DNA of 46,537 bases from DASSWG01 sp035705295 (GCA_035705295.1 DASSWG010000107.1:1-46537), one strand, 5' to 3'; numbered from the stretch's first letter, positions 7,044 through 16,109 are shown. Numbers and translations: made by a program. Notes: generated by a model from the sequence alone, not told the origin.

Positions 7044-7768
7044 TGCTGTTCCGATTTTAGTTGGAAAACCCCGTGCTTTATTTGCTCCGAAATTTCATGG
7101 TGTTCTTCAAAAGAAATTGAATAAAATTTGACCTGGTCGCCGGGGCGAAAAATACTCGGCGGATTTTTGTTCGGATCGAAAAAACCGACCGGGCAATTCC
7201 CAATAATTTGCCATCCACCGGGGGAAGATTTTGGATAAATCCCGGTTTGTTTTCCGGCGATGCCAACCGCGCCTTTTTGAATCCTTTTTCGAGGTGTTTT
7301 TTTTCGATCGAGAAAGAGCTTTTTGTCGAGCCCGCCGAGGTACAAAAACCCGGGCAAAAAACCCATAAAATAAAGTGTGTAAATTGGAGTGGAATGTAGG
7401 GTTTTGATTTCCGAAAAATTCAGCTTATTTTCGTTGCCCAATTCTTCCAAATCCAACCCGAATTTTGGGTCGTAACAAACCGGGAGATGGTAGCGTTCTT
7501 TTTTTTGATTTTTGGGCAGTGAAAGTTTTGAAATTACACTTTTTAGGGCTAAAATTTCACCATAGATATTTTTTATGGTAATATGATATTGAATTAATAA
7601 CGAGTAGTATGTGTTTGTTATCTCAATTATTGGTTCAAATGATTTTTTTTCTACGTTTTTTTTGGTAAAAAGGATGAAATCCAACAGGTTTTTATCGATT
7701 TTTGGTTCCCATTCAATCAAAATTGAGCGTTCCCCCATTACAAAAAAATGTGGATTTTTGTAGTTCAT
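7040..7768 (-). CDS. pxpB: 5-oxoprolinase subunit B
   Basis: 242 residues from the ATG at 7768, which overlaps the pxpA stop (ATGA at 7765-7768). A longer frame back to 7834 would overlap pxpA by 70 bases and is rejected. Family motifs: GERSILIEWE near the N-terminus, HLPVCYDPKFGLDLEEL, GFLPGFLYLGGLD, KGAVGIAGKQTGIYPKSSPGGW and FRPGDQVKF. PxpB forms a heterodimer with PxpC (KipI-KipA type) and carries the ATP-dependent phosphorylation step. Confidence 0.93.
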   Translation of the reverse strand: MNYKNPHFFVMGERSILIEWEPKIDKNLLDFILFTKKNVEKKSFEPIIEITNTYYSLLIQYHITIKNIYGEILALKSVISKLSLPKNQKKERYHLPVCYDPKFGLDLEELGNENKLNFSEIKTLHSTPIYTLYFMGFLPGFLYLGGLDKKLFLDRKKTPRKRIQKGAVGIAGKQTGIYPKSSPGGWQIIGNCPVGFFDPNKNPPSIFRPGDQVKFYSISFEEHHEISEQIKHGVFQLKSEQQ

Positions 7769-8538
7769 TTTCTTGAAATTTGGATGTTTTTTTTGGGGAG
7801 TTTTTGGTTCAGATAGTTCAAAATTTCCACGCAATTTGGAGTGTCGGAATGCACACAGATCGTGTCGAAATTTTCGTTCAACACAGAGCCGTTTTCAAGT
7901 GTGATTTTTCCTTTTGAAACCATCGAAAAAACCTGCTCAAAAATGACTTCTTTTTGGGTCAAAACGGCTCCCTTTTTTTGTCGCGAAACCAAGCGGAAAT
8001 TTGCCTCGTATTTTCGGTCGGCAAAACCTTCGGTCATGGTTTTTAATTTTCCCTCGGCCAATTTTTTTACAACCGATTTTGGTGGAACGAACAGCACTAA
8101 TTTCGGATCAATTTTCAAGATTACATCGATCAAGATTTCGGCTTTTTCCACATCCGTCATCAAATCGTTGTAGAATTTTCCGTGCGGTTTTACATGGTGC
8201 AATCTTCCTTTTTTCAACTTGGCTATTTTCAAAACCCGTTCGATTTGTTCGGTGATTTCTTTTTTCAATTCAGCCAGTGATATTTCAACAGGCAATCTGC
8301 CAAAATTTTTGCGATCGGGATAGGAAGAGTGCGCACCAATATTCACCTTGTTTTTCATGGCGAGCTCGATGCAAATTGCAATGCTGGCTTCGTTTCCAAA
8401 GTGGCCACCACAAGCAATGTTGCACGAAGAGATCAGCGGCATAATTTCGGCATCGTGCTTTCCGCCTTCACCCAGATCGCAGTTGAGGTCGATGGATTTT
8501 TTAGTTGTTTGTTGTTGGTTGATCGTTGATGGGGTCAA
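7765..8538 (-). CDS. pxpA: 5-oxoprolinase subunit A (LamB/YcsF family)
   Basis: 257 residues. Begins with DLNCDLGEG and continues with SSCNIACGGHFGN, NIGAHSSYPDRKNFGR, HVKPHGKFYND, EGFADRKYEANFRLVSR and CVHSDTPNCVEI, all signatures of the YcsF/PxpA TIM-barrel subunit that opens the 5-oxoproline ring. No ATG is available: the best start is TTG at 8538, giving an atypical 14-residue leader MTPSTINQQQTTKK before the family's usual first residues. A start nearer the conserved KSIDLN at a rarer codon cannot be excluded. First gene of pxpABC. Confidence 0.92.
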   Translation of the reverse strand: MTPSTINQQQTTKKSIDLNCDLGEGGKHDAEIMPLISSCNIACGGHFGNEASIAICIELAMKNKVNIGAHSSYPDRKNFGRLPVEISLAELKKEITEQIERVLKIAKLKKGRLHHVKPHGKFYNDLMTDVEKAEILIDVILKIDPKLVLFVPPKSVVKKLAEGKLKTMTEGFADRKYEANFRLVSRQKKGAVLTQKEVIFEQVFSMVSKGKITLENGSVLNENFDTICVHSDTPNCVEILNYLNQKLPKKNIQISRK

Positions 8539-8550
8539 ATCAAAAAATTT

Positions 8551-8572
8551 CAGTCTGAGCCTGTCGAAAGAC
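8551..8572. repeat. Dispersed short repeat upstream of pxpA
   Basis: The minus-strand word TTTCGACAGGCTCAGACTG is of a type I recall as dispersed between genes in many flavobacterial genomes. It is followed (8598-8641) by the degenerate string of gatattc words. No gene is visible between 8539 and 8662. Confidence 0.45.
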
Positions 8573-8662
8573 GTTATTCGTTAATTGAATACAAGGTTTT
8601 ACTTTGATATTCGATATTCAAAATTCTGTATTCGATATTCTATTAAATTAAACTCTGTTTCG

Positions 8663-9823
8663 CTAGGGTTGTGCATTCGCCGAATTCAATGCATAAATGG
8701 CAAAACTGCCCAGCCAATGCCCACCTTCGTAGGTGTCGCCGATCAAATTGGGCAATGAATGTTGAATGTGTTTTTGGGCGGTTTCTTTTAAATGGGAATA
8801 TTCTTCGGGATATTGGTTTGCCAATCCGGACAAAACCCAAGCCCGGCTGAAATTCAAACCGTCCAAATGCACCAATTTTCCATCGCTGCGGTCAGAAACT
8901 TTTCCCACTTCCAAGCTAAAATCTTCATTTTTGAGTTGGGGCATAAAATCTTGCATCCAAAGTTTAAAAGCGTTTTCGGACAATACCCTTCGCATAATAT
9001 CGATTTCGGAAAGACAAGGCGATAGAAAATCGAATCCGCTCGGTTCCCACGCCAATGGGCAATTGTCGTCTTCCAAATAAAAATCAGTAGCGGTTTTCTC
9101 GATCAGTTCCAAAAAATCTTCGTTTTCGACCAATTTTGCATAATCGTAAGCCAAGGCCAAAGCAAACGCTGTGTTTTGGTGTTCGCCGACCCGAATGGGA
9201 TAAACCAATTTGGGCAAAAAAGTATTGAATTTTTTTACGATCAAGTCGGTGAGCGGTTGTAGGTTTGCCTCCAATTCTTGTGCCAACGGATCGTCCCATT
9301 GATGCAAAGCGGTGGCCAATTTTAGCAGCCACGCCCAACCATAGGTGCGTTCGTAGGTTTTGTTCAATTCCTTTTTAAAATAAGCGATTTCACCTTGTAT
9401 GTTTTCTTTTGAAAGCGAAGTTTTTAAAATTTCCCGAATTTTTTCTTCTTGTTCAAGATCTGGAAATTGTTTCAGCAAACTCACTAGCGACCAATGCGCA
9501 TGCACGGCCGAATGCCAATCGAAACAACCATAAAAAGCGGGGTGAAGCTCATTCGGTTCTGCCAAATCTTCCGCACTGCCGATCACTTGGTCCAACTTGT
9601 TCGGATATTCGGTGTTGATGCAATTCAGCGGAAGTTGCGCCAATTTGTTGGCCTGTTGCAAAGTAAGCACTACAGGTTCGGCTGCAACTGCTTCCGAAAT
9701 TTCGGCTACAATTCCGGTGCTGTCGTCCGGTTTTGAACCGGTTTCGGTTGTTTCTTTTTCGGGTTCGCCTTTGCAACAAATTAGGGAAAGGGAAACTATA
9801 AATATGGATATTGTTTTCTTCAT
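8663..9823 (-). CDS. DUF2891 family lipoprotein
   Basis: 386 residues. A lipobox (LSLICCKG) ends the signal peptide at about residue 17, followed by an acidic linker. The DUF2891 domain follows: LPLNCINTEYPNK, ELHPAFYGCFDWHSAVHAHW, YGWAWLLKLATALHQW, RVGEHQNTAFALALAYDYA, CPLAWEPSGFDFLSPCL and GLNFSRAWVLSG. Repeated helical, aromatic-rich motifs suggest an alpha/alpha toroid. The biochemical function is unknown. It lies directly upstream of pxpABC on the same strand; my recollection is that DUF2891 genes also sit near DUF969/DUF979 and 5-oxoproline genes elsewhere, which would link it to pyroglutamate or peptide use. Confidence 0.88.
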   Translation of the reverse strand: MKKTISIFIVSLSLICCKGEPEKETTETGSKPDDSTGIVAEISEAVAAEPVVLTLQQANKLAQLPLNCINTEYPNKLDQVIGSAEDLAEPNELHPAFYGCFDWHSAVHAHWSLVSLLKQFPDLEQEEKIREILKTSLSKENIQGEIAYFKKELNKTYERTYGWAWLLKLATALHQWDDPLAQELEANLQPLTDLIVKKFNTFLPKLVYPIRVGEHQNTAFALALAYDYAKLVENEDFLELIEKTATDFYLEDDNCPLAWEPSGFDFLSPCLSEIDIMRRVLSENAFKLWMQDFMPQLKNEDFSLEVGKVSDRSDGKLVHLDGLNFSRAWVLSGLANQYPEEYSHLKETAQKHIQHSLPNLIGDTYEGGHWLGSFAIYALNSANAQP

Positions 9824-9867
9824 TTGGATTATTTTAAATGACTATCTATCTGTTTAGTTTTACACAC

Positions 9868-9935
9868 CCCTTAATCCCCTCTTTTTAGAGGGGAAACTCA
9901 GACTCCAAATCTCACGTCTCAAATCTCATATCTAT
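9868..9935. repeat. GC-rich hairpin plus degenerate word string after yifB
   Basis: A 7-bp stem CCCCTCT/AGAGGGG (9876-9882 and 9887-9893) with a TTTT loop. It is followed towards yifB by the string ctcagactccaaatctcacg-type words up to 9935. It lies just 3' of the yifB stop codon. It could serve as a yifB 3'-end structure. Confidence 0.5.
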
Positions 9936-11474
9936 TTACCCCAACCACCCATCGCGGTCCAAACTTCGGTATTGAATGGCTTCGCTGATATGGCTTCCGG
10001 TAATGTCTTCACTCCCTTCAATATCGGCAATGGTGCGCGACACTTTTAAAATCCGGTCATAGGCACGCGCCGATAAATTTAAGCGTTCCATGGCGTTTTT
10101 CAGCAATTCTTTGGAACTTTCATCGATTTTACAAAATTCACGAATGTGTTTTCCGCTCATTTGTGCGTTATAGTGAATGTTTTTGTTATCGGCAAAACGC
10201 GCTGTTTGCAATTCGCGCGCTTTTGTCACCCGTTTTCTGATTTCCACACTTTTTTCGCCTTGGCGTTCCTCGCTCAATTTTTCAAAAGGAACCGGGGTAA
10301 CTTCAATGTGAATGTCGATACGGTCCAACAACGGACCACTAATTTTACTCAAATAGCGCTGCATTTCCGCAGGGGAAGAAGTCGCTGGCGCATCCGGGTC
10401 GTTGAAATACCCGCTTGGACTTGGGTTCATGCTCGCCACCAACATAAAACTTGACGGATAGGTCACCGTGAATTTTGCCCGTGAAATCGTTACTTCCCGA
10501 TCTTCCAAAGGTTGGCGCATCACTTCCAGCACGCTGCGTTTGAATTCGGGCAATTCGTCCAAAAACAACACGCCGTTGTGCGAAAGCGAAATTTCCCCCG
10601 GTTGAGGATAAGCACCACCGCCCACGAGGGCAACATCGGAAATGGTATGGTGCGGGCTCCGAAAAGGACGTTGCGCCATCAAACCCACATTTTCTTTCAC
10701 CCTGCCTACCACACTGTGTATTTTGGTGGTTTCCAATGCTTCGTGAAGCGACATAGGCGGCAAAATACTCGGAAGTCGTTTTGCCAACATGGTTTTTCCC
10801 GCACCGGGCGGACCGACCAATATTATATTATGACCGCCCGTGGCGGCGATTTCCATACAACGTTTGATGGATTCTTGGCCTTTCACGTCCGCGAAATCAA
10901 ATTCGGGGTGTTCCAAATTGTGGTAAAACTCTTCGCGGGTGTTCACAATGGTTTCCTCTAGGGGTTTTTGATGGTGGAAAAAGTCGATAACTTCCAGAAT
11001 ATTTTCCACACCATACACCGTCAACCCATCGACAATTGCGGCTTCTTTGGCGTTTTGTTTCGGCAAAATAAAACCTTTGAAACCTTCTTCTTTTGCTTTG
11101 ATGGCAATGGGCAACGCGCCTTTTATCGGCTGAAGGCTTCCATCGAGGGACAATTCGCCCATAATTAAATACTCGTCGATATTTTCGGCTTTGATTTGCG
11201 AAGAAGCCGCCAAAATACCCAAGGCCAAGGTCAAATCATAAGCGGAACCTTCTTTGCGCAGATCGGCCGGCGCCATGTTGATGATGATTTTTTTGCCCGG
11301 AAGTTTATAACCGTTGTTCTGCAAAGCCGCGGCAATACGAAAACTGCTTTCTTGAATGGCTTTGTCGGGCAAGCCCACCAAATGGAAAGCAATGCCGTTT
11401 TCGATGTTCACCTCCACGGTGATCGTCGTGGCTTCAACCCCAAAAACGGCACTTCCGTAAACTTTTACCAACAT
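9936..11474 (-). CDS. yifB: YifB/ComM family Mg-chelatase-like AAA+ ATPase
   Basis: 512 residues. The N-terminal Lon-protease-like (ChlI) domain (about 20-140) is followed by an AAA+ core with Walker A GPPGAGKT (221-228), Walker B LFLDELPEF, and a C-terminal Mg-chelatase lid with RAYDRILKVSRTIADIEG. ComM is a branch-migration helicase that aids integration of incoming DNA during transformation in Gammaproteobacteria; the role in Bacteroidota is not established. It is separated from pgi by 363 bases that contain a miniature repeat element. Confidence 0.94.
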   Translation of the reverse strand: MLVKVYGSAVFGVEATTITVEVNIENGIAFHLVGLPDKAIQESSFRIAAALQNNGYKLPGKKIIINMAPADLRKEGSAYDLTLALGILAASSQIKAENIDEYLIMGELSLDGSLQPIKGALPIAIKAKEEGFKGFILPKQNAKEAAIVDGLTVYGVENILEVIDFFHHQKPLEETIVNTREEFYHNLEHPEFDFADVKGQESIKRCMEIAATGGHNIILVGPPGAGKTMLAKRLPSILPPMSLHEALETTKIHSVVGRVKENVGLMAQRPFRSPHHTISDVALVGGGAYPQPGEISLSHNGVLFLDELPEFKRSVLEVMRQPLEDREVTISRAKFTVTYPSSFMLVASMNPSPSGYFNDPDAPATSSPAEMQRYLSKISGPLLDRIDIHIEVTPVPFEKLSEERQGEKSVEIRKRVTKARELQTARFADNKNIHYNAQMSGKHIREFCKIDESSKELLKNAMERLNLSARAYDRILKVSRTIADIEGSEDITGSHISEAIQYRSLDRDGWLG

Positions 11475-11837
11475 TTAAAGAAAGTTTTTTCTAAAAATAG
11501 GGAAAAATTGTGAATTTGTGATTTTTTTTGTCATTAATACACAAATAAATTTTGGCTCTATATGATTTTGTGTGGGGAACATATATTATTTGAGAGAATA
11601 AGACATCAATTCTTTTTCACGCGGCGGACGCTAAGGATTTCGCAGCGTGCGCTACGCATTTGCCTTATATCGCTGCGATACGCTGCGCCTACTTCGCGAC
11701 CTTAGCGTGAACTTTTTGCAAAATAGTTGTATGTTTTTCTGTTTAAATTTATCAGTCTAGATCACCCATAGTATTCCATATAGAGCCTAAAATTTTAAAT
11801 CGGTTGAAAGAACCTTGAAAAAAGAGCACAAAACCTG
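11475..11837. other. Gene-free 363-base interval between yifB and pgi
   Basis: No gene is visible. It holds the inverted-repeat element at 11547-11795 with an inner GC-rich cruciform. The remainder is AT-rich leader or trailer sequence. Confidence 0.6.
11547..11795. mobile_element. MITE-like element with near-perfect terminal inverted repeats
   Basis: Left end AAATTTTGGCTCTATATG (11547-11564) and right end CATATAGAGCCTAAAATTT (11777-11795) are reverse complements apart from one extra base. Inside lies a second inverted structure: TTCACGC/GCGTGAA (11616-11622 and 11705-11711), ACGCTAAGG/CCTTAGCGT (11628-11636 and 11700-11708) and CGCAGCG/CGCTGCG (11641-11647 and 11671-11677 or 11681-11687). 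There is no open frame and no clear target-site duplication. It may be a non-autonomous transposable element or a nested dispersed repeat. Confidence 0.5.
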
Positions 11838-13478
11838 TCAAGCCTTCCGGAACTTTTGCAACAGACCCGCTGTGGAAGCATCGTGTGAAAGCTTTCCCCC
11901 TGTTTTCCATTCTTCCAAAATGCCATTGGCGAGTTGTTTCCCATATTCCACGCCCCATTGGTCGTAACTGAAAATGTTCCATATTGCGCCTTGCACAAAA
12001 ATTTTATGCTCGTATAGCGCAAGGAGTTTTCCGAGGTTTTTTGGGGTCAGTTTTTCGATTAATATCGTATTGGTGGGTTTGTTGCCTTCAAAAATTTTGA
12101 ACGGTGCCAAACGTTCGATTTCTTCCGGGGTTTTGTCGGTGGTTTCCAATTCTTTTTTCGCCTCGGCCGCGGTTTTTCCTTTCAGCAAAGCCTCGGTTTG
12201 GGCAAAGAAATTCGCCATCAACAGCTCGTGGTGTTTTTGGTTGCCGTGCAAAGGTTTTTTAAATCCGATAAAATCCACCGGAATCAATTTTGTGCCCTGA
12301 TGGATCAGTTGGAAAAAAGCATGCTGCGCATTGGTTCCGGTAGCGCCCCAAAGAATGTTCCCGGTTTGGTAATTGATCTTTTTTCCGTTCCGATCCATAG
12401 TTTTTCCGTTGCTTTCCATGGAAGCTTGCTGCAAATAGGGAGCGAGTTTTTCCAAATATTGGGTGTAGGGAACGATGGCCTCGGTTTCGGTTTGGAAAAA
12501 ATTGTTGTACCAAATACTGATCAATGCCAATACAACGGGGATGTTTTCTTCCAATTTCGCTTCGTGAAAATGTTGGTCCATTTCCCGGGCCCCGTTGAGC
12601 AATGCTTCGAATTTGGAAAACCCGATGGCGCAACAAATCGAAAGTCCGACCGTGCTCCACAGTGAGAATCGGCCACCGACCCAATCCCACATTGGGAAAA
12701 TATTGGCTTTGTCGATCCCGAATTTTTCCACGGCATTGATATTGGTCGATACCGCCACAAAATGTTGTTCGATGTTGGTAATGGCCGTGTTTTCCGTGAA
12801 CCATGACTTTGCGGAATTTGCATTGGCCAAGGTTTCTTGTGTGGTGAACGATTTGGAAACTACGATGCAAAGGGTGGTTTCGGGGTTCAATTCTTGCAGG
12901 GTATCGAACACATGGTCGCCGTCCACATTGGAAATAAAATGGGTGTTGAGCCGGGTTTTATAATGTTTCAAGGCTTCGACCACCAATTGCGGCCCCAAAT
13001 CCGAGCCTCCGATGCCAATGTTCACCACATCGGTGATTGCTTTTCCCGAATAACCTTTCCATTCGCCATTGATCACCGCATCGGAAAATTCGGCCATTTG
13101 TTCGTGCGATTTTTTAATGGCTGCGGAAATGTTTTTTCCTTCGAACAAAATTTCCTTTTTCAAATCGGAACGCAGCGCGGTGTGCAAAACGGCCCGGTTT
13201 TCGGTTTGGTTGATTTTTTCGCCTTCGAAATAGGCTTCGATGGCATTCCGCAATTTGGTTTCTTCCGCTAAATCCAATAGCAATCGAAAAGTTTTCGAAG
13301 TGATTCGGTTTTTGGAAAAATCGACCAAAAAATCATCCAATTTCAAATGGAAATTTTCAAAACGCGTTTCGTCTTCGGCGAACAAATCGTTCATTTGAAG
13401 GTTTTTCACCTGTTCAAAATGTTCCCGAAGCAGTTTCCACGCTTGGGTTTGGCTTGGATCGATACTTGGAAACGACAT
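11838..13478 (-). CDS. pgi: Glucose-6-phosphate isomerase
   Basis: 546 residues. Interconverts glucose-6-phosphate and fructose-6-phosphate. Signatures include VNIGIGGSDLGPQ, SKSFTTQETLANA, GGRFSLWSTVGL and SMESNGKTMDRNGK, plus a C-terminal DQWGVEYGKQLA. Its ATG lies five bases after the stop of the upstream kinase, so the two form an operon that would feed amino-sugar or hexose carbon into glycolysis. Confidence 0.97.
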   Translation of the reverse strand: MSFPSIDPSQTQAWKLLREHFEQVKNLQMNDLFAEDETRFENFHLKLDDFLVDFSKNRITSKTFRLLLDLAEETKLRNAIEAYFEGEKINQTENRAVLHTALRSDLKKEILFEGKNISAAIKKSHEQMAEFSDAVINGEWKGYSGKAITDVVNIGIGGSDLGPQLVVEALKHYKTRLNTHFISNVDGDHVFDTLQELNPETTLCIVVSKSFTTQETLANANSAKSWFTENTAITNIEQHFVAVSTNINAVEKFGIDKANIFPMWDWVGGRFSLWSTVGLSICCAIGFSKFEALLNGAREMDQHFHEAKLEENIPVVLALISIWYNNFFQTETEAIVPYTQYLEKLAPYLQQASMESNGKTMDRNGKKINYQTGNILWGATGTNAQHAFFQLIHQGTKLIPVDFIGFKKPLHGNQKHHELLMANFFAQTEALLKGKTAAEAKKELETTDKTPEEIERLAPFKIFEGNKPTNTILIEKLTPKNLGKLLALYEHKIFVQGAIWNIFSYDQWGVEYGKQLANGILEEWKTGGKLSHDASTAGLLQKFRKA

Positions 13479-13483
13479 AGGCT

Positions 13484-14344
13484 TTAAGATTGATGGGTCA
13501 ATTTTGTTTTGTAATGGGCGATTAGCCCGTCAATTGGCCGTTGGACAATTTTCCCGATTTCCAATTGATAGGGTTTTGCCACATCACGAATGATATCTTG
13601 CGAGAAATGGGCAATGGAACCGATAAAATGCACCGGTACGTTTTGGGCTTCTTTGTAGCACAGCACGCGGTGTTCGATAAAATCCTGCATTCCATCGGAA
13701 ATTAGTTTGTAAAAATAACCATTTCGCTCGTTGGTGAAAATAAATTCGGCAAAGGATGCCAAGTAGGTGTTCGGGTTTTCTTTGCGGTACAGGTTTTCTT
13801 TGATGATGTCTGGGGAAAGCTCGTATTTCTGTTCAAAAATGACCGCCAGTTCGTGGGGCATTTTTTTATAGAAATAATCGCGGATGAGTCGTTTCCCAAA
13901 ATAATTTCCGCTGGCTTCGTCCATCAAAGTATAACCCAGCGAAGCGACTTCCATATAAATTTCTTTCCCATCAAAGTAGCAGGAGTTGGAGCCGGTGCCG
14001 AGAATACAAACAATGCCGGGTTGGGTGGTGACGGCGTGGACTGCGGCGAGCATATCTTCGGCAACCACGATTTCTTCAGCTTGTGCAAAAAAAGCTTTCA
14101 AAGTTGCAAACAAACGTGCTTTGGGGGTTTCGGTGCCACAACCCGCGCCATAAAAATGTACTTTTTCAATCTGCATTTTCACTTGTTGGAGTTCCTGGTT
14201 TTCGGACAAGCGTTTTTCCAACACCTCGTTTTGAAAAACCGCGGGATTGAGCCCTTTGGTACGGGTTTTCATCACTTGTTCGCCCTTGGCGTCCAATAAA
14301 ATCCAGTCACACTTTGTGGAACCGCCATCTGCAATGAGAATCAT
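13484..14344 (-). CDS. BadF/BadG-type N-acetylglucosamine kinase
   Basis: 286 residues of the ASKHA kinase fold. Phosphate-1 motif DGGSTKCDW (6-14), phosphate-2 region CILGTGSNSC (about 113-122), and the family segment SLGYTLMDEASGNYFGK. Bacteroidota homologues are annotated as N-acetylglucosamine kinases, which phosphorylate GlcNAc released by murein or chitin turnover. The sugar is inferred from the family only. First gene of the pair with pgi, and no perfect TAnnTTTG box is visible upstream. Confidence 0.85.
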   Translation of the reverse strand: MILIADGGSTKCDWILLDAKGEQVMKTRTKGLNPAVFQNEVLEKRLSENQELQQVKMQIEKVHFYGAGCGTETPKARLFATLKAFFAQAEEIVVAEDMLAAVHAVTTQPGIVCILGTGSNSCYFDGKEIYMEVASLGYTLMDEASGNYFGKRLIRDYFYKKMPHELAVIFEQKYELSPDIIKENLYRKENPNTYLASFAEFIFTNERNGYFYKLISDGMQDFIEHRVLCYKEAQNVPVHFIGSIAHFSQDIIRDVAKPYQLEIGKIVQRPIDGLIAHYKTKLTHQS

Positions 14345-14425
14345 AAAATGGGTTTAATAGAATTGGTTTTCTTTCGAGAACAACTATGCTGGTACTGTTC
14401 AAAAATAGCTTATTTTTTGCCAATG

Positions 14426-14455
14426 AAAAACCCGCTGTCAAAAAAGAAAGCGGGT
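14426..14455 (-). terminator. Terminator after the TonB gene
   Basis: Stem ACCCGCT/AGCGGGT (14430-14436 and 14449-14455). On the minus strand it is followed by five T. Confidence 0.8.
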
Positions 14456-14480
14456 CTTGTTTTTTTGTTGTTTGCAAAAG

Positions 14481-15206
14481 TTACTGCACTTGAAAGATAA
14501 TTGGCAATGAGTACAAAACCTCAACGGCTTTTCCCCGTTGTTTTCCAGGCTGCATGTGCGGAAGGCTTTTCACCACTTCCACGGCTTCTTGTTGCAAACG
14601 CGGGTGCGGTGCACGGGCTTTTACGCCAACCACATTCCCTTTGCTGTCGATTTTGAACAACACTTGAATACGGTTCGTTCCGGAAAGCCCCAGTTCTTGC
14701 GCAAGGTCCGTGTCAAATTCGTCGTTGACAAATTCTTGGATTTTGGCGCTCATACATTGTTTGCGCTCTTCGTTGGTATCGTATTTTTCGCAACCGGGGT
14801 AAATGGGCACGTTTTCGATAACGGAAAACGGAACGGAAGCGATTTCTTCCTCTACGATCGGTTCTTGAATTTCTTGCACCTCCACGATATCTTCTTGACT
14901 CGTTTCGGTGGATTGAATTACCACTTCTTCAACTTCCGCATCGTTTTCGACCACTTCCACAATTTCGGGTGCTGGTGGTGGCGGCGGAGGTGGCGGCGGA
15001 GGTGGCGGCATGTTTATGGTGGTGATGGGCACATCTTCTTCCTGCAAGGCATTGATGTCAACGATTCCCGTGTCGAGTTTGTCGTCTTCATAGGTTTTCC
15101 ATTCAATTGCCCGCCAAGAAATAAAAAGCACAATGATGAGCCCTATTTGGATAAAGAGCCCACTCTTTTTTGATAAATCGGCTTTTGGATTTTTCTTTGG
15201 TTTCAT
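14481..15206 (-). CDS. Energy transducer TonB
   Basis: 241 residues. One N-terminal membrane helix (about 16-32) is followed by a run of twelve prolines (67-78), an acidic Val/Glu-rich periplasmic spacer, and a C-terminal TonB domain (about 150-241; FKIDSKGNVVGVKARAPHP and LPHMQPGKQRGKAV). Couples proton motive force to TonB-dependent receptors in the outer membrane. The proline run is unusually compact but common in Bacteroidota TonB proteins. A terminator follows. No exbBD neighbours are present, so it probably works with a remote ExbBD. Confidence 0.93.
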   Translation of the reverse strand: MKPKKNPKADLSKKSGLFIQIGLIIVLFISWRAIEWKTYEDDKLDTGIVDINALQEEDVPITTINMPPPPPPPPPPPPAPEIVEVVENDAEVEEVVIQSTETSQEDIVEVQEIQEPIVEEEIASVPFSVIENVPIYPGCEKYDTNEERKQCMSAKIQEFVNDEFDTDLAQELGLSGTNRIQVLFKIDSKGNVVGVKARAPHPRLQQEAVEVVKSLPHMQPGKQRGKAVEVLYSLPIIFQVQ

Positions 15207-15260
15207 GATCCTTGGTGTTATGAGGTTGCTAAAGTACTTATTTTTTGGAAAATCGTAAAA

Positions 15261-15653
15261 CTATAATTTGTTTTTTAGTTTTTCCAAGGTGTTTCTTGTC
15301 AAAATCAAACAAATGGCCGCTAATACAACGCCCGATAAATTGGCCAGCATATCCAACAAATCCCATGTTCGATAAACGGTGAACGTTCCTTGTAATACCT
15401 CAATAAATATGCCAAACAAAATGGCCAAAAAGCAAACAATGAACAGGGATTGGGTTTGGAATTTAAATGAGCGGGAATTAAAAAAATACCACAATTGCCA
15501 TAAAGTGACCAATCCAAAATAAGCGATCGTATGGTAAATTTTGTCCACGTTCGCCAACTCAAAATCTGGGAGTTCACGAAGGTTCATCAACGACAAAACC
15601 ACCAAAGCCAATGAATAGGCAAGGGCCAAAAAAAACAAAAAGTTACGCACCAA
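15261..15653 (-). CDS. VanZ family membrane protein
   Basis: 130 residues with four predicted membrane helices. A short periplasmic loop carries LPDFELANVDKIYHTIAYFGL and a later segment FGIFIEVLQGTFTVYRTWDLLDMLANLSG, the conserved acidic/aromatic residues of the VanZ-like fold. Function is unknown in this lineage. The frame starts at TTG 15653 (or GTG 15650) and overlaps the gcvH stop, so it is co-translated with gcvH. Confidence 0.88.
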   Translation of the reverse strand: MVRNFLFFLALAYSLALVVLSLMNLRELPDFELANVDKIYHTIAYFGLVTLWQLWYFFNSRSFKFQTQSLFIVCFLAILFGIFIEVLQGTFTVYRTWDLLDMLANLSGVVLAAICLILTRNTLEKLKNKL

Positions 15654-16023
15654 TCAATTTTTTGTAGGCGTCCACATCCAACAAATCATCCAGTTGACTT
15701 TCGTCGTTGATTTTTATTTTCACCATCCATCCTTCGCCATACGGGTCGGTGTTCACTTTTTCGGGCGCGTCTTCCAAGGCTTCGTTGAATGCGATGATTT
15801 CGCCCGAAAGTGGCAAAAACAAATCCGAAACGGTTTTTACGGCTTCGACCGTTCCGAAGATTTCTTCTTTTTCCAATGTTTCATCGAGTGTTTCGACTTC
15901 CACGTAAACTATATCGCCCAATTCACTTTGTGCGAAATCGGTAATTCCCACAGTGGCGACATCGCCTTCGATTTTTACCCATTCGTGGTCTTTGGTGTAT
16001 TTTAAATTTTCCGGTGTGTTCAT
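15643..16023 (-). CDS. gcvH: Glycine cleavage system H protein
   Basis: 126 residues, the lipoyl carrier of the glycine cleavage complex, shuttling the methylamine group between P, T and L proteins. The lipoylation lysine is K63 in GTVEAVKTVSDL. Start and length fit the family exactly. It lies between sprA and vanZ, an order I recall as common in Flavobacteriia, although the metabolic link to SprA is unclear. Confidence 0.97.
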   Translation of the reverse strand: MNTPENLKYTKDHEWVKIEGDVATVGITDFAQSELGDIVYVEVETLDETLEKEEIFGTVEAVKTVSDLFLPLSGEIIAFNEALEDAPEKVNTDPYGEGWMVKIKINDESQLDDLLDVDAYKKLIGA

Positions 16024-16109
16024 TTTTAGAATTTTTTGGTGGTTATGGTTTTTAATGGCTATAGTTTAATTTTTGCGGGGATATTTGAAGTGGTTTTTCT
16101 TTACATTCC

